In this document: positions 22,484 through 31,479 of the stretch, in pieces
Layout of the letters: the number at the start of each line of letters is the position of its first letter
Position numbering within the stretch: the first letter of the stretch is position 1
DNA from: JAVBLG01 sp031553655
GTDB taxonomy: Bacteria; Desulfobacterota; Desulfovibrionia; Desulfovibrionales; Desulfovibrionaceae
Direction of reading: 5' to 3'
Assembly: GCA_031553655.1 (NCBI GenBank)
Contig: JAVBLG010000106.1
Coordinates: forward strand, 1 to 31,726
Length of the DNA stretch: 31,726 nt
Program-made: the position numbers and the translations under genes
The notes under the pieces: model-generated
The model's database searches: none
The model's input: the letters and a program-made list of their open reading frames with translations, nothing else
Told to the model about the DNA's origin: nothing

Positions 22484-23491
22484 CTATTTTTCGGACAATC
22501 TTCTGTAATATTCCTTGTATCGGGCCAGGGCCGGGTTATTGAGATCGGCGTAAATCATAGTATATACGGCCCGCATGTGTTCTTTCAGCCTGTCGGACTC
22601 ATCAAGACGTTGTTTGAGTGCCCTGTCAATGCCTGCCGCGCGCGCCTCGGCTATGACGGCGGCGGCCCGGTGCGTGTCGAGATGTTTTGAGAGCACAAGA
22701 TCGCGCCCTCTTTGGGCCATCTCTTTCAGCCTCTTGGGCTCTTCCAGAGCTTTACATGCTATGCTAGCTGCGCTTTGCGCGTCAAGTCTCTTATAACATG
22801 GAAGTATATGTTCGCCTGTATTAAAGAGCTCGTCCAGACCGTGAGGGCTGGCTTCGGTAAGCAGGGCCGCCCCGCAGGCCATGGTCTCGAAACAGCGAAA
22901 ATTTACTTCTGAAGCGGCTGTGTTGTTAAGCACTATTCTGGAACGGTTAAAAATACCAATATATTCGCCCGAGGCTATGAAAATAGGCTGCAACTTGGCG
23001 AAAGCACGCAAGAAAGGTTCGCGATCGGGAATGTTTTTGGGGTTCAGGGTGCCCACAAAAGATATTGGAATATCCCTTTCTTCACCGCGATCCGCATCTT
23101 TGCCTTCCATGGCGAAAAGTGGAAGCCACTTTGCTCTGGCCCCTCCTTCGGGCATGATGGGCACATGGCTTTTTTGAGCCACAAAAACAAGATCGAAAGC
23201 ATTGGCGAAAAGAAAGTGCCAGTGATTGCAATACGTATCTATACTATAAAAAAAAGTGGGGCAGGGCAGTTTTTCCACATCGGTGAAATACGGTATATTT
23301 CCGGAATCACAGTAAAAAACCAAATCAGGCGTAAAGCCGTTGTCGCGCAGCCGGTTGTATATTTTCAGGGCGGAAAGCGGTCTGCTGACAACAAGATTAC
23401 AATTACTATTGTAGCCTACACTGAAGGTTTCACAGCTGTGGGCATTAAAAGCCCGGCAAAGTATGGGGTTATCCAGGTTAAGTATATTCAT
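22484..23491 (-). CDS. Glycosyltransferase, CgeB-like
   Basis: A 335-residue protein resembling the CgeB/GT-B glycosyltransferases of surface glycan or flagellar glycosylation loci. The acceptor-side half includes DLVFYCDSGNIPYF and FFYSIDTYCNHWHFLFANAFDLVFVAQ. The donor half includes ISFVGTLNPKNIPDREPFL, NRSRIVLNNTAASEVNFRCFETMACGAALLTE (the conserved glutamate region) and a C-terminal helix. No transmembrane segment is evident. The ATG has no clear Shine-Dalgarno sequence. It lies 27 bases after the rluD-coaE stop and may be read from the same transcript. Sugar and acceptor are unknown. Confidence 0.75.
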   Translation of the reverse strand: MNILNLDNPILCRAFNAHSCETFSVGYNSNCNLVVSRPLSALKIYNRLRDNGFTPDLVFYCDSGNIPYFTDVEKLPCPTFFYSIDTYCNHWHFLFANAFDLVFVAQKSHVPIMPEGGARAKWLPLFAMEGKDADRGEERDIPISFVGTLNPKNIPDREPFLRAFAKLQPIFIASGEYIGIFNRSRIVLNNTAASEVNFRCFETMACGAALLTEASPHGLDELFNTGEHILPCYKRLDAQSAASIACKALEEPKRLKEMAQRGRDLVLSKHLDTHRAAAVIAEARAAGIDRALKQRLDESDRLKEHMRAVYTMIYADLNNPALARYKEYYRRLSEK

Positions 23492-23518
23492 ATATTTTAG
23501 AGGAATACAGATTTAATA

Positions 23519-25087
23519 TCAGCTTGAGAATATTTCTCTTAACGTCGCGGCCAGCTTTTCCTCTTTCTCTAGATATAGCTTTTCAACTTGTTTTAAAAGC
23601 GTCTTTGCGCCTTCTGCCAAATTTTTTTCGTCGCCGGAGTTATCCACCACCAGATCGCAGGCGGCCAGCTTTTTCTCCTGCGGCCATTGCCAGGAATCTA
23701 TTTCGGCAATGGCGCTTTCACTCCAGTTACGGTTTTCGGCCAGGCGTTTTTTACGCGCCTCGTCAGTGCAGCGCACCCCTACAGCCAATTGGTCTACGGC
23801 GCGCTCTCGGCTTATACCACTCTCGAAGTAGAGAGGAATTTCGGCCACAGCTGCCTTGTGGCCGTTTTTTTCAGCATTTTGCCAAAAAACGGCCAGATCG
23901 TGGCGCACCATGGCGTGAATGGTTTCTTCTACCTCACGTCGCATTTCCGGGCTTTGGCGCATGGCCTTGAAGAGCTCGCTTCGCTCGACCTCGGCGCTAT
24001 TTTCGGTAAAACGCCCCCCGTAGCGATTATGCAGAAAGAGCCAGCCGTCCTTCCCTTTTTGATATAAGCGTGAAACAGACTCGTCGGCGCTCCACACCGG
24101 CCACCCCTCTTGCCCCAGAAGTTTTACCAGAGTGCTTTTACCGCAGCCGGGCACCCCGGTAATCACCAGTCGGCGCAAGGACGCGGCCAAGCTTGTGGCC
24201 GCGTGAATGAAATCGGGTGGGGGAGGGCAGGAAAAGCTCATATTTTCGCCGCTCAAGGGGTGCGGCAAGCTTATTTTCCACGCATGGAGCATTTGGCGCG
24301 GGCTGAAGGGATCACCTGCTTTTCCATACATGGAGTCACCCACAAGCGGATGTCCGAGGTGGCTCATGTGTACTCTGATCTGATGTGTACGTCCGGTGTG
24401 AATGCGCACTCGCAGCAGCGAATATCGTTTGCCCGGGTCGGCGTACAAGACACTGTACTCGGTTTGTGCTTCCTTGCCGCCCTTTGAGGAGGGAACAACG
24501 GCCTGCCTGGTTTTCAAAGTAGGGTGCCGCCCTATGGGCTTGTCCATGAAACCGTCTGATTCAGGCACACCGTAAACCAGGGCCAGATATTCCTTTCGGG
24601 CTTCGCGCTCGGCAAAAATGCGCGAAAGACGTAGACGGGAGTTTTCGCTCAGGGCCACCAGCAGGATTCCGCTGGTTTCCTTGTCGAGCCGATGCACTAT
24701 GCCGGGGCGCGGGCCGTCCTGGGTTTTCAATTCCGGAAAGCGCGAAAGCAGTAGATTGACCAGGGTGTGATCGGGGCAGGAAGGGCAGGGATGCACGGTT
24801 ATGCCAGCGGGTTTGTTCAACACGGCCATGTGCTCGTCACGCCATAAAAGTTCCAGTTCGCCTTCTTCGGCCTCAAGAATATTTTCTGTTTCCGGAAGGC
24901 AAAATTCCAAGGATTGCCCGGCCACAAGCCGTTTAGCCGGAGAATCGGCTGTTTGCCCGTCTATGCGGCAATACCCTTCCTTTATGGCTTTTTTTATCTT
25001 TTCGCGGGAGATTTCAGGAAAATTTCGTCCGAGAAATACATCCAGGCGCGTTTTTTCCTCTTCTTCAGAAAGTTTAAAAAATTTCAT
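23519..25087 (-). CDS. Fusion of RluD-type pseudouridine synthase and dephospho-CoA kinase
   Basis: A 522-residue two-enzyme protein. Residues 1-60 are an S4 RNA-binding domain. About 80-285 are an RluA/RluD pseudouridine synthase with catalytic D125 in HRLDKETSG, plus LNKPAGITVHP, GRTHQIRVHM and HPLVGDSMYG. From 296 the sequence is CoaE: P-loop GVPGCGKST (301-309), VWSADESVSRLY, EIPLYFESG, RNWSESAIAEIDSWQWPQEKKLAACDLVVDNSG. The first would modify rRNA uridines; the second phosphorylates dephospho-CoA in the last step of CoA synthesis. Both halves look complete and in one frame. I believe this fusion occurs in other Desulfovibrio-type genomes but cannot check. GGCGGATTTTC precedes the ATG. 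Confidence 0.92.
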   Translation of the reverse strand: MKFFKLSEEEEKTRLDVFLGRNFPEISREKIKKAIKEGYCRIDGQTADSPAKRLVAGQSLEFCLPETENILEAEEGELELLWRDEHMAVLNKPAGITVHPCPSCPDHTLVNLLLSRFPELKTQDGPRPGIVHRLDKETSGILLVALSENSRLRLSRIFAEREARKEYLALVYGVPESDGFMDKPIGRHPTLKTRQAVVPSSKGGKEAQTEYSVLYADPGKRYSLLRVRIHTGRTHQIRVHMSHLGHPLVGDSMYGKAGDPFSPRQMLHAWKISLPHPLSGENMSFSCPPPPDFIHAATSLAASLRRLVITGVPGCGKSTLVKLLGQEGWPVWSADESVSRLYQKGKDGWLFLHNRYGGRFTENSAEVERSELFKAMRQSPEMRREVEETIHAMVRHDLAVFWQNAEKNGHKAAVAEIPLYFESGISRERAVDQLAVGVRCTDEARKKRLAENRNWSESAIAEIDSWQWPQEKKLAACDLVVDNSGDEKNLAEGAKTLLKQVEKLYLEKEEKLAATLREIFSS

Positions 25088-25098
25088 GAAAATCCGCC

Positions 25099-25127
25099 TT
25101 GATCATTGCCTTGAAGCAAAGTAGATA
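25099..25127 (+). promoter_or_regulatory. Candidate sigma-70 promoter of upp
   Basis: TTGATC (25099-25104), a 17-base spacer and TAGATA (25122-25127), in the divergent gap before upp. The predicted start is near 25134. Confidence 0.45.
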
Positions 25128-25175
25128 TGACTCAACATAAATATAGAAGAACAATAAAAACAACAGGAGAATAAA

Positions 25176-25802
25176 ATGGCTGTATATGTTGCGGAACATC
25201 CCCTGGTGAAACACAAGCTCGGAGCCTTGCGCCGCCACACGTTGCCCAGCAGCGAGTTTCGGGCCATAACCAATGAAATAACCCGCCTTCTTACCTATGA
25301 GGCCACCAAGAATTTACCTACGGAAAAATATATGGTCAAGGGCTGGGCCGGAACTGTTGAGGCCGAGCGCATTATGGGCAAAAAAATAACCGCGGCCCCC
25401 ATTTTGCGGGCCGGGCTGGGCATGCTTGACGGCTTTCTCGACCTCATTCCCAATGCTAAGGTAAGCGTCATAGGTATGTTCAGAAATGAAAGCACGCTCG
25501 ATCCGGTGCGCTATTATGTAAAGCTGGCCCGCGACATTCATCAGCGCATGGCCGTTATTCTCGACCCCATGCTGGCTACCGGGGGCAGCATGGTGGAAGC
25601 CATTAATATAATCAAAGAAGCCGGGTGCCCTACCATAAAAACCCTGTCCATAGTGGCGGCCCCTGAAGGAATACACAAAGTACAGAGCCTGCACCCCGAC
25701 GTTGAAATTTATACCGCCTGCATTGATGATAAATTGGATTCGCACGGCTATATACTGCCCGGTCTGGGTGATGCCGGCGACCGCATCTTCGGCACGAAAT
25801 AG
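25176..25802 (+). CDS. upp: Uracil phosphoribosyltransferase
   Basis: Pyrimidine salvage: uracil plus PRPP gives UMP. The 208 residues are the usual length. Visible are HPLVKHKLGALR, ILRAGLGMLDG, the PRPP-binding loop LDPMLATGGSM (129-139), VAAPEGI and the uracil-recognition tail IDDKLDSHGYILPGLGDAGDRIFGT. CAGGAG lies seven bases before the ATG. Genes on both sides belong to other pathways, and no uraA permease is adjacent. Confidence 0.98.
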   Translation: MAVYVAEHPLVKHKLGALRRHTLPSSEFRAITNEITRLLTYEATKNLPTEKYMVKGWAGTVEAERIMGKKITAAPILRAGLGMLDGFLDLIPNAKVSVIGMFRNESTLDPVRYYVKLARDIHQRMAVILDPMLATGGSMVEAINIIKEAGCPTIKTLSIVAAPEGIHKVQSLHPDVEIYTACIDDKLDSHGYILPGLGDAGDRIFGTK

Positions 25803-26004
25803 ATTGTTACGACTATATATGAAAACGAGGCATAATAACCGAACCGCCGGCCATATTTGTTTTTGTTATTGCGAGCTTTTATTTATCAGTATTGCAAAAT
25901 GCGGCATAGGCTGCGTCTAAACCTTGGCATGGTTTTGCCGATAACACAATAATCCTTTTTTTACCCTTGCGGGTTAAACAATATGTAAAGATGAAAGGTT
26001 CGCC

Positions 26005-28416
26005 ATGACAACCAAGTATAAAATCATTTTCGGCTTTTTACTTATGATAGTATTTGCCGGGGTGATCGCGTTTATCGGTTACCGGAATTTGCAGCAGGCT
26101 TCGGATGATTTTGTCGAGTATCGCCGTTTGGCTCGTTTGAACGTGTATACCAGCGATATCGATACTAATCTGAACGAAACAGTGGCCTGGATTTTTCGTT
26201 TTGTGGACTCGCGCGACCAGGCCAATATGCGTTCCGCCAGAACTAATCTGGATGTGGCCAGGGAAAAAATCAGAGAAGCGCTCACTTTTGTGGTTTTGCC
26301 CCAACGCAAGGAAATTTTGAACCGCATAAGCAATGGAATCACCACATTGAAGAGCGATGCGGACAGAATTGAAAAGAATATTTTGGAGCATTACAAGCAA
26401 TATCAAGATATTGTTGTCCCGGCCATGCAAGACATGAGCGACAAGATGATAGGCATTGACGCCCAGGTCACAACAGCCGGCAACGTGGCTGCCCTGCACG
26501 AGCTTTCGGACACTTGGAGCTACTTTGTTGTGGCGGCTTCGAATATGAGCCATTTTTCCGAATCACTCGATCCTAAAGAAGCGGATAAGGTGCGCGGGGC
26601 TTTCGCCAAAATGGAAGCTTCTTTGAAGGGGCTTGGAGATTCGTTGCGCACCGACGAAGGCAAAAGGCTTTTTAAGATTCTGGTGGAAAATGTGGACAAG
26701 GTGCGCAAGATTTTTGAAGACATGGCTGTGCGGGCCAGAAGCATCGACGACGGCCTGACCGGCGCGGTAAAGTTTGTGGACTCCATGCTCAAGGAATCAG
26801 GCGATCTGAGCGCCGACGTGGACAAGCAGATGCTGGCTTTTGGCGCGGCCACCCTCAAGAACAACGGCGATGCCCGCGCCAGCCTCATGACCGTCAGCTC
26901 GGTGTGCATGCTGCTGGGAGTTGTCCTTGCGCTCTTCATTGTTCTTGGCATTGTGAAGGTGCTGCGCGAGGTGTCAATTTTTGCCGAAGCTGTTTCCGGC
27001 GGTGATTTTAACCACAGAATCCGGGTAACGGAAAAGGGCGAAATAGGCGGAATGATCGCCGCCATTCAGAAAATACCGGCTGTGCTCGATAATGTCATGC
27101 ATCAGGCTTCCGATCTTTCATCCAGAATTTTGAGCGGCAGATTTCGCGATCGCCTCGATTCTTCGGCTCTGTCCGGTTCGTTCTCCAACTTGGCCAAAGC
27201 GGTAAATGACGTGGGCGACGCCTACACAGGGGTAATCGATTCTTTCCCCCTGCCGGTTATGGCCTGCGACAAGAATAACAACATCGTATTCATGAACTCT
27301 TCCGGCCAGACAGTGATTGGCGGCGAGCACCTCAACACCAGGTGCAGCGGACATCTCAAGGCCGACGTATGCAGCACCAAGGATTGCTTCGGCAATTGCG
27401 CAGTGCAGAAGAATGCCCCGACTTCCGGGGAAACAACGGTATTCCCTCAAGGTAAGCGCATGGACATTGCCGTAACCGCCCTGCCTTTGCGCAATGAAAA
27501 AAGGGAAGCCGTGGGCTATATTGAAATTATCACCGACCTTACAGAGATTAAGGCCAGGCAAAATATTATGATTGAGGTCACCCGCAAGGCTTCGGAAATA
27601 TCCGACCGTGTGGCCGCCGCCTCGGAAGAATTGTCCGCCCAAGTGGAACAAGTTTCGCGCGGGGCCGAAATGCAGCGCGCTCGCGTGGAGTCCACTGCCA
27701 GCGCCATGACCGAAATGAATGCCACAGTGCTCGAGGTGGCCAGAAGCGCGGGTCAGGCTTCGGATCAAAGCAACAACACCAAGGCCAAAGCCGAAGATGG
27801 GGCAACTCTGGTAAATCGCGTGGTAAAAGCCATAAACCAGGTCAACACCGTTGCCGTTACCTTGCAGGATAATATGCAGGAACTCGGCAAGCAGGCTGAA
27901 AACATCGGCGGGGTGATGAACGTTATTTCGGACATAGCCGATCAAACCAACCTGCTGGCGCTTAACGCGGCCATTGAAGCGGCCAGAGCCGGGGATGCCG
28001 GGCGCGGATTCGCCGTGGTGGCCGACGAAGTGCGTAAATTGGCCGAAAAAACTATGACCGCCACCCAGGAAGTAGGACACAATATCGGTTCCATTCAACA
28101 GTCGGCGCGCACCAATATAGATGAAGTGGGAACAGCGGTGCGCAATATATCCGAGGCGACGGAACTGGCCAATTCCTCGGGCACGGCTTTACAAGAAATA
28201 GTGTCGTTGGCCGCCGCCAACTCTTCAGTTGTGGATTCCATTGCCACCGCCGCCGAAGAGCAGAGCGCCACTTCCGAGGAAATTAACCGCGCCATTGACG
28301 AAATCAACAAGATTGTAAATGAAACCACAGATGGAATGATGCAGTCGTCCGCCGCCGTGCAAGATCTTTCGCGCATGGCGCAAGAGTTGAGAAGGGTCAT
28401 GGAAACCCTCAGGTAG
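26005..28416 (+). CDS. Methyl-accepting chemotaxis protein with HAMP and Cys-containing PAS
   Basis: An 803-residue inner-membrane chemoreceptor. TM1 is about 7-26, a long helical periplasmic sensor runs 27-290, TM2 is about 295-318, then HAMP (about 319-370), a PAS domain (about 408-516) and the cytoplasmic signalling domain with the hairpin tip ISDIADQTNLLALNAAIEAARAGDAGRGFAVVADEVRKLAEKT (641-683). The PAS domain holds four clustered cysteines (C447, C456, C461, C465), a pattern seen in other anaerobe chemoreceptors, which could bind a metal or cluster or form disulfides. There is no C-terminal NWETF-type CheR tether. It signals to CheA/CheW, which are not in this window. GAAAGG precedes the ATG. 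The ligand is unknown. Confidence 0.93.
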   Translation: MTTKYKIIFGFLLMIVFAGVIAFIGYRNLQQASDDFVEYRRLARLNVYTSDIDTNLNETVAWIFRFVDSRDQANMRSARTNLDVAREKIREALTFVVLPQRKEILNRISNGITTLKSDADRIEKNILEHYKQYQDIVVPAMQDMSDKMIGIDAQVTTAGNVAALHELSDTWSYFVVAASNMSHFSESLDPKEADKVRGAFAKMEASLKGLGDSLRTDEGKRLFKILVENVDKVRKIFEDMAVRARSIDDGLTGAVKFVDSMLKESGDLSADVDKQMLAFGAATLKNNGDARASLMTVSSVCMLLGVVLALFIVLGIVKVLREVSIFAEAVSGGDFNHRIRVTEKGEIGGMIAAIQKIPAVLDNVMHQASDLSSRILSGRFRDRLDSSALSGSFSNLAKAVNDVGDAYTGVIDSFPLPVMACDKNNNIVFMNSSGQTVIGGEHLNTRCSGHLKADVCSTKDCFGNCAVQKNAPTSGETTVFPQGKRMDIAVTALPLRNEKREAVGYIEIITDLTEIKARQNIMIEVTRKASEISDRVAAASEELSAQVEQVSRGAEMQRARVESTASAMTEMNATVLEVARSAGQASDQSNNTKAKAEDGATLVNRVVKAINQVNTVAVTLQDNMQELGKQAENIGGVMNVISDIADQTNLLALNAAIEAARAGDAGRGFAVVADEVRKLAEKTMTATQEVGHNIGSIQQSARTNIDEVGTAVRNISEATELANSSGTALQEIVSLAAANSSVVDSIATAAEEQSATSEEINRAIDEINKIVNETTDGMMQSSAAVQDLSRMAQELRRVMETLR

Positions 28417-28471
28417 ACGCGAGACTAACAAGTTTTAGCACATCAACACGTCTCATTTTTTGTTGTTACCC

Positions 28472-28504
28472 GAGGCGGGCGTATCATGCGCCCGCCTCTT
28501 TTTT
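28472..28504 (+). terminator. Intrinsic terminator of the chemoreceptor gene
   Basis: A perfect 10-bp GC stem GAGGCGGGCG (28472-28481) with CGCCCGCCTC (28489-28498), a 7-base loop, then TTTTTT. Confidence 0.93.
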
Positions 28505-28561
28505 GCCCGTCTCCGTTTACAATTTACCGCTATTTTCATGGCAGGAACTAAAAAACATTTC

Positions 28562-28590
28562 TTGCAATCATGCTGACACAAGCATATATT
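28562..28590 (+). promoter_or_regulatory. Candidate sigma-70 promoter of mop
   Basis: TTGCAA (28562-28567), a 17-base spacer and TATATT (28585-28590), followed by an AT-rich leader of about 80 bases before the mop ATG. Confidence 0.4.
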
Positions 28591-28678
28591 GCTTTGTATA
28601 TTCTTATAAAGTTGGCATTATTGTTACCTTTTTCATGCTTAAAAAAGCACATATAACCCTTCGCCAAGGAGAACGCTG

Positions 28679-31405
28679 ATGCTCACAAAAATTATCGTGG
28701 TCAACGGAATCCCCCGGCAACTGCTGGTGGATAAAGACGCTTTGCTTTCCGACGTGCTGCGCGGGCAACTTCAGCTCACCAGTGTGAAGGTGGGGTGCGG
28801 CCAGGGCCAGTGCGGCGCTTGCAGCGTGATTCTGGACGGCAAGGTGGTGCGTTCGTGCATTACTAAAATGGGTAGGGTTCCGGAAAACGCGGCCATCACC
28901 ACCCTTGAGGGCATCGGCACTCCGGACAATCTGCATCCCCTTCAACAATCCTGGATTTTCCACGGCGGGGCTCAGTGCGGTTTCTGCACTCCCGGCTTTA
29001 TTGTATCAGCCAAGGCCCTGCTTGATACCAATCTGAAACCCACCCGCGAAGAAGTGCGCGAATGGTTCCAGAAACATAAAAACGCCTGTCGCTGCACCGG
29101 CTACATTCCCCTGGTGGACGCGGTAATGGACGCGGCTGCGGTTATGCGCGGCGAAAAAAAGTTTGAAGACATCCAATACAAGGTTCCGGCCGACGGCCGC
29201 ATCTGGGGCACGCGCTTCACCCGTCCCAGCTCTTTGGCCAAGGTTACCGGCACCGCCGAGTTCGGCGCCGACGCCGCCCTGCGCATGCCGGTCAACACCC
29301 TGCATCTGGCTTTGGTTCAAGCCAAGGTTTCCCATGCCAACATCAAGGGCATAGACACCTCCGAAGCTGAAAAAATGCCCGGAGTGTTCAGAGTGCTCAC
29401 TCACAAGGATGTTAAGGGCAAAAACCGCATCACCGGGCTGATTACCTTCCCCACCAACAAGGGCGACGGTTGGGACAGGCCTATTCTTAATGATACCAAG
29501 GTGTTCCAATATGGTGACGCCCTGGCCATAGTGTGCGCCAGTTCCGAATGCGCCGCGCGTGCCGCCGCCGAAAAAGTGAAAGTAGATCTTGAACTTTTGC
29601 CGGAATACATGAACGCCCCGGACGCCATGGCTCCCGACGCCATGGAAATACATCCCGGTACGCCCAATATCTATTTTGAACAGGGTCTGGAAAAAGGCGA
29701 TGACACCGTCCCCTTCTTCAAGTCGCCCGACATGGTTGTGGCCGAAGGCGAATACTATACCCAGCGTCAGCCGCATCTTCCCATTGAACCCGACGTGGGC
29801 TACGGCTATCTTACTGACGAAAGCAAACTGGTCATCCACTCCAAATCCATCGGCCTGCACTTGCACGGGTTGATGATTGCTCCCGGCTTGGGCCTGGAGT
29901 TCGGCAAAGACCTGATCATGGTGCAGAACACCACCGGCGGCACCTTCGGCTACAAGTTCAGCCCCACTATGGAAGCGCTCATCGGCGTGGCCGTACTGGC
30001 CACCGGCCGTCCATGCCATCTGCGCTACAATTATGAGCAGCAGCAAAATTACACCGGCAAGCGTTCACCTTTCTGGACAACTCTGCGCGTTGCCGCCGAC
30101 AAGAAAACCGGCAAAATCATGGCTCTGGAAGGCGACTGGATCGTTGACCACGGACCATATTCGGAATTCGGCGACCTGCTCACCCTGCGCGGCGCGCAGT
30201 TCATCGGTGCGGGCTACGGCATTCCCAACCTGCGGGGGCGTGGTCTTACCGTATGCACCAACCACGCCTGGGGCGCGGCCTTCCGCGGCTACGGCGGGCC
30301 GGAAATAGAATTCGCTTCCGAATCGCTCATGGATGAGCTGGCCGAAAAGCTGGGCATGGACCCCTTGGAACTGCGCGCAATCAACTGTTACAAGCCGGGC
30401 GATACCAACCCTTCGCAGCAAAAGCCCGAAGTATACAGCTTCCCGCAGATGATCGACCTTTTGCGGCCCAAATATGAAGAAGCCAAAAAGAAGGCCGCCG
30501 CCAATTCCACCGCCGAATTTAAACGCGGCGTAGGTGTGGCTGTTGCCGTTTACGGCTCCGGCCTCGACGGTCCCGACAATTCCGAAGTATGGGTGCAGCT
30601 CGACCCCGACGGCGGCGTGACCGTCGGAAGCTGCTGGGAAGACCACGGGCAAGGCGCTGACGCCGGTGTTCTGGGCACCGCTCACGAAAGCCTGCGGCCT
30701 CTGAACATTCCCATGGATAAAATCCGGCAAGTGCTCAACGACACCAGCAAGGCCCCCAATTCCGGCCCGGCGGGCGGCTCGCGCTCGCAGGTCATGGTGG
30801 GCAACGCCATCCGCGTGGGCTGCGAGGCGCTCATTGAAGCCATGCGTAAACCCGGCGGCGGTTTCTACGATTATCAGGGCATGAAAGACGCCGGGCGCGA
30901 ACCCCGTCAGAAAGGTCTGTGGACCGCTCCCGCCTCCAATTGCGATGAAAAGGGCAAGGGCGCGCCTTTCTGCTGCTACATGTACGGTGTATTCATGGCC
31001 GAAGTGGCGGTTGAGGTTGCCAGCGGCAAAACCTCGGTGGAAAAGCTCACTATGGTTGCCGACATCGGCAAAATCAACAACCGCACCATCACCGACGGCC
31101 AAATCTACGGTGGCCTAGCCCAGGGCGTGGGTCTGGCTCTCAGTGAAGACTATGAGGATCTCAAAAAGCATGCCACCATGGCTGGGGCGGGCATTCCTTA
31201 TATTAAGGATATCCCCGACAATATCGAAATAATATATGTGGAAACCCCCAGACCCGACGGCCCCCACGGCGCTTCGGGCGTGGGCGAAATTCCGCTCTGC
31301 GGGCCGCATCCGGCCATAATAAACGCCATAGCCAATGCCTGCGGCGCGCGCGTGCGGCGCTTGCCGGCGTATCCGGATAAGGTAAAAGCGGCTATGGGTA
31401 AATAG
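28679..31405 (+). CDS. mop: Molybdenum aldehyde oxidoreductase (Mop type)
   Basis: A xanthine-oxidase-family enzyme that oxidises aldehydes to carboxylic acids with a molybdopterin cofactor and two [2Fe-2S] clusters, without a flavin domain. The 908 residues compare with 907 in D. gigas Mop. The plant-type cluster uses C40, C45, C48 and C60. The second cluster uses C100 and C103 (QCGFCTPG) and C137 and C139 (CRCTGY), at the same positions as recalled for D. gigas. The large Moco domain includes GGTFGYKFSPTMEA, AFRGYGGPE, GPAGGSRSQVM and the active-site glutamate in GASGVGEIPL (E870). There is no signal peptide, so it is likely cytoplasmic. AAGGAG precedes the ATG. It is monocistronic, between two terminators. 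Confidence 0.97.
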   Translation: MLTKIIVVNGIPRQLLVDKDALLSDVLRGQLQLTSVKVGCGQGQCGACSVILDGKVVRSCITKMGRVPENAAITTLEGIGTPDNLHPLQQSWIFHGGAQCGFCTPGFIVSAKALLDTNLKPTREEVREWFQKHKNACRCTGYIPLVDAVMDAAAVMRGEKKFEDIQYKVPADGRIWGTRFTRPSSLAKVTGTAEFGADAALRMPVNTLHLALVQAKVSHANIKGIDTSEAEKMPGVFRVLTHKDVKGKNRITGLITFPTNKGDGWDRPILNDTKVFQYGDALAIVCASSECAARAAAEKVKVDLELLPEYMNAPDAMAPDAMEIHPGTPNIYFEQGLEKGDDTVPFFKSPDMVVAEGEYYTQRQPHLPIEPDVGYGYLTDESKLVIHSKSIGLHLHGLMIAPGLGLEFGKDLIMVQNTTGGTFGYKFSPTMEALIGVAVLATGRPCHLRYNYEQQQNYTGKRSPFWTTLRVAADKKTGKIMALEGDWIVDHGPYSEFGDLLTLRGAQFIGAGYGIPNLRGRGLTVCTNHAWGAAFRGYGGPEIEFASESLMDELAEKLGMDPLELRAINCYKPGDTNPSQQKPEVYSFPQMIDLLRPKYEEAKKKAAANSTAEFKRGVGVAVAVYGSGLDGPDNSEVWVQLDPDGGVTVGSCWEDHGQGADAGVLGTAHESLRPLNIPMDKIRQVLNDTSKAPNSGPAGGSRSQVMVGNAIRVGCEALIEAMRKPGGGFYDYQGMKDAGREPRQKGLWTAPASNCDEKGKGAPFCCYMYGVFMAEVAVEVASGKTSVEKLTMVADIGKINNRTITDGQIYGGLAQGVGLALSEDYEDLKKHATMAGAGIPYIKDIPDNIEIIYVETPRPDGPHGASGVGEIPLCGPHPAIINAIANACGARVRRLPAYPDKVKAAMGK

Positions 31406-31426
31406 AGAATAAAGATTAGAGAGAGA

Positions 31427-31479
31427 ATAGGGGAGGGGAAAAAACCCTTTTGAAAAAGAGTTATTTTCCCCTCCCCTAT
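31427..31479. terminator. Long inverted repeat after mop
   Basis: ATAGGGGAGGGGAAAA (31427-31442) pairs perfectly with TTTTCCCCTCCCCTAT (31464-31479). The loop includes CCCTTTTGAAAAAGAG, which can form an inner stem. It is a likely terminator of mop. Confidence 0.8.

Noticed and set aside
25923..25940. TGGCATGGTTTTGCC upstream of the chemoreceptor as a sigma-54 promoter
   Set aside because: The spacing is GG-N9-GC, one base short of the required ten.
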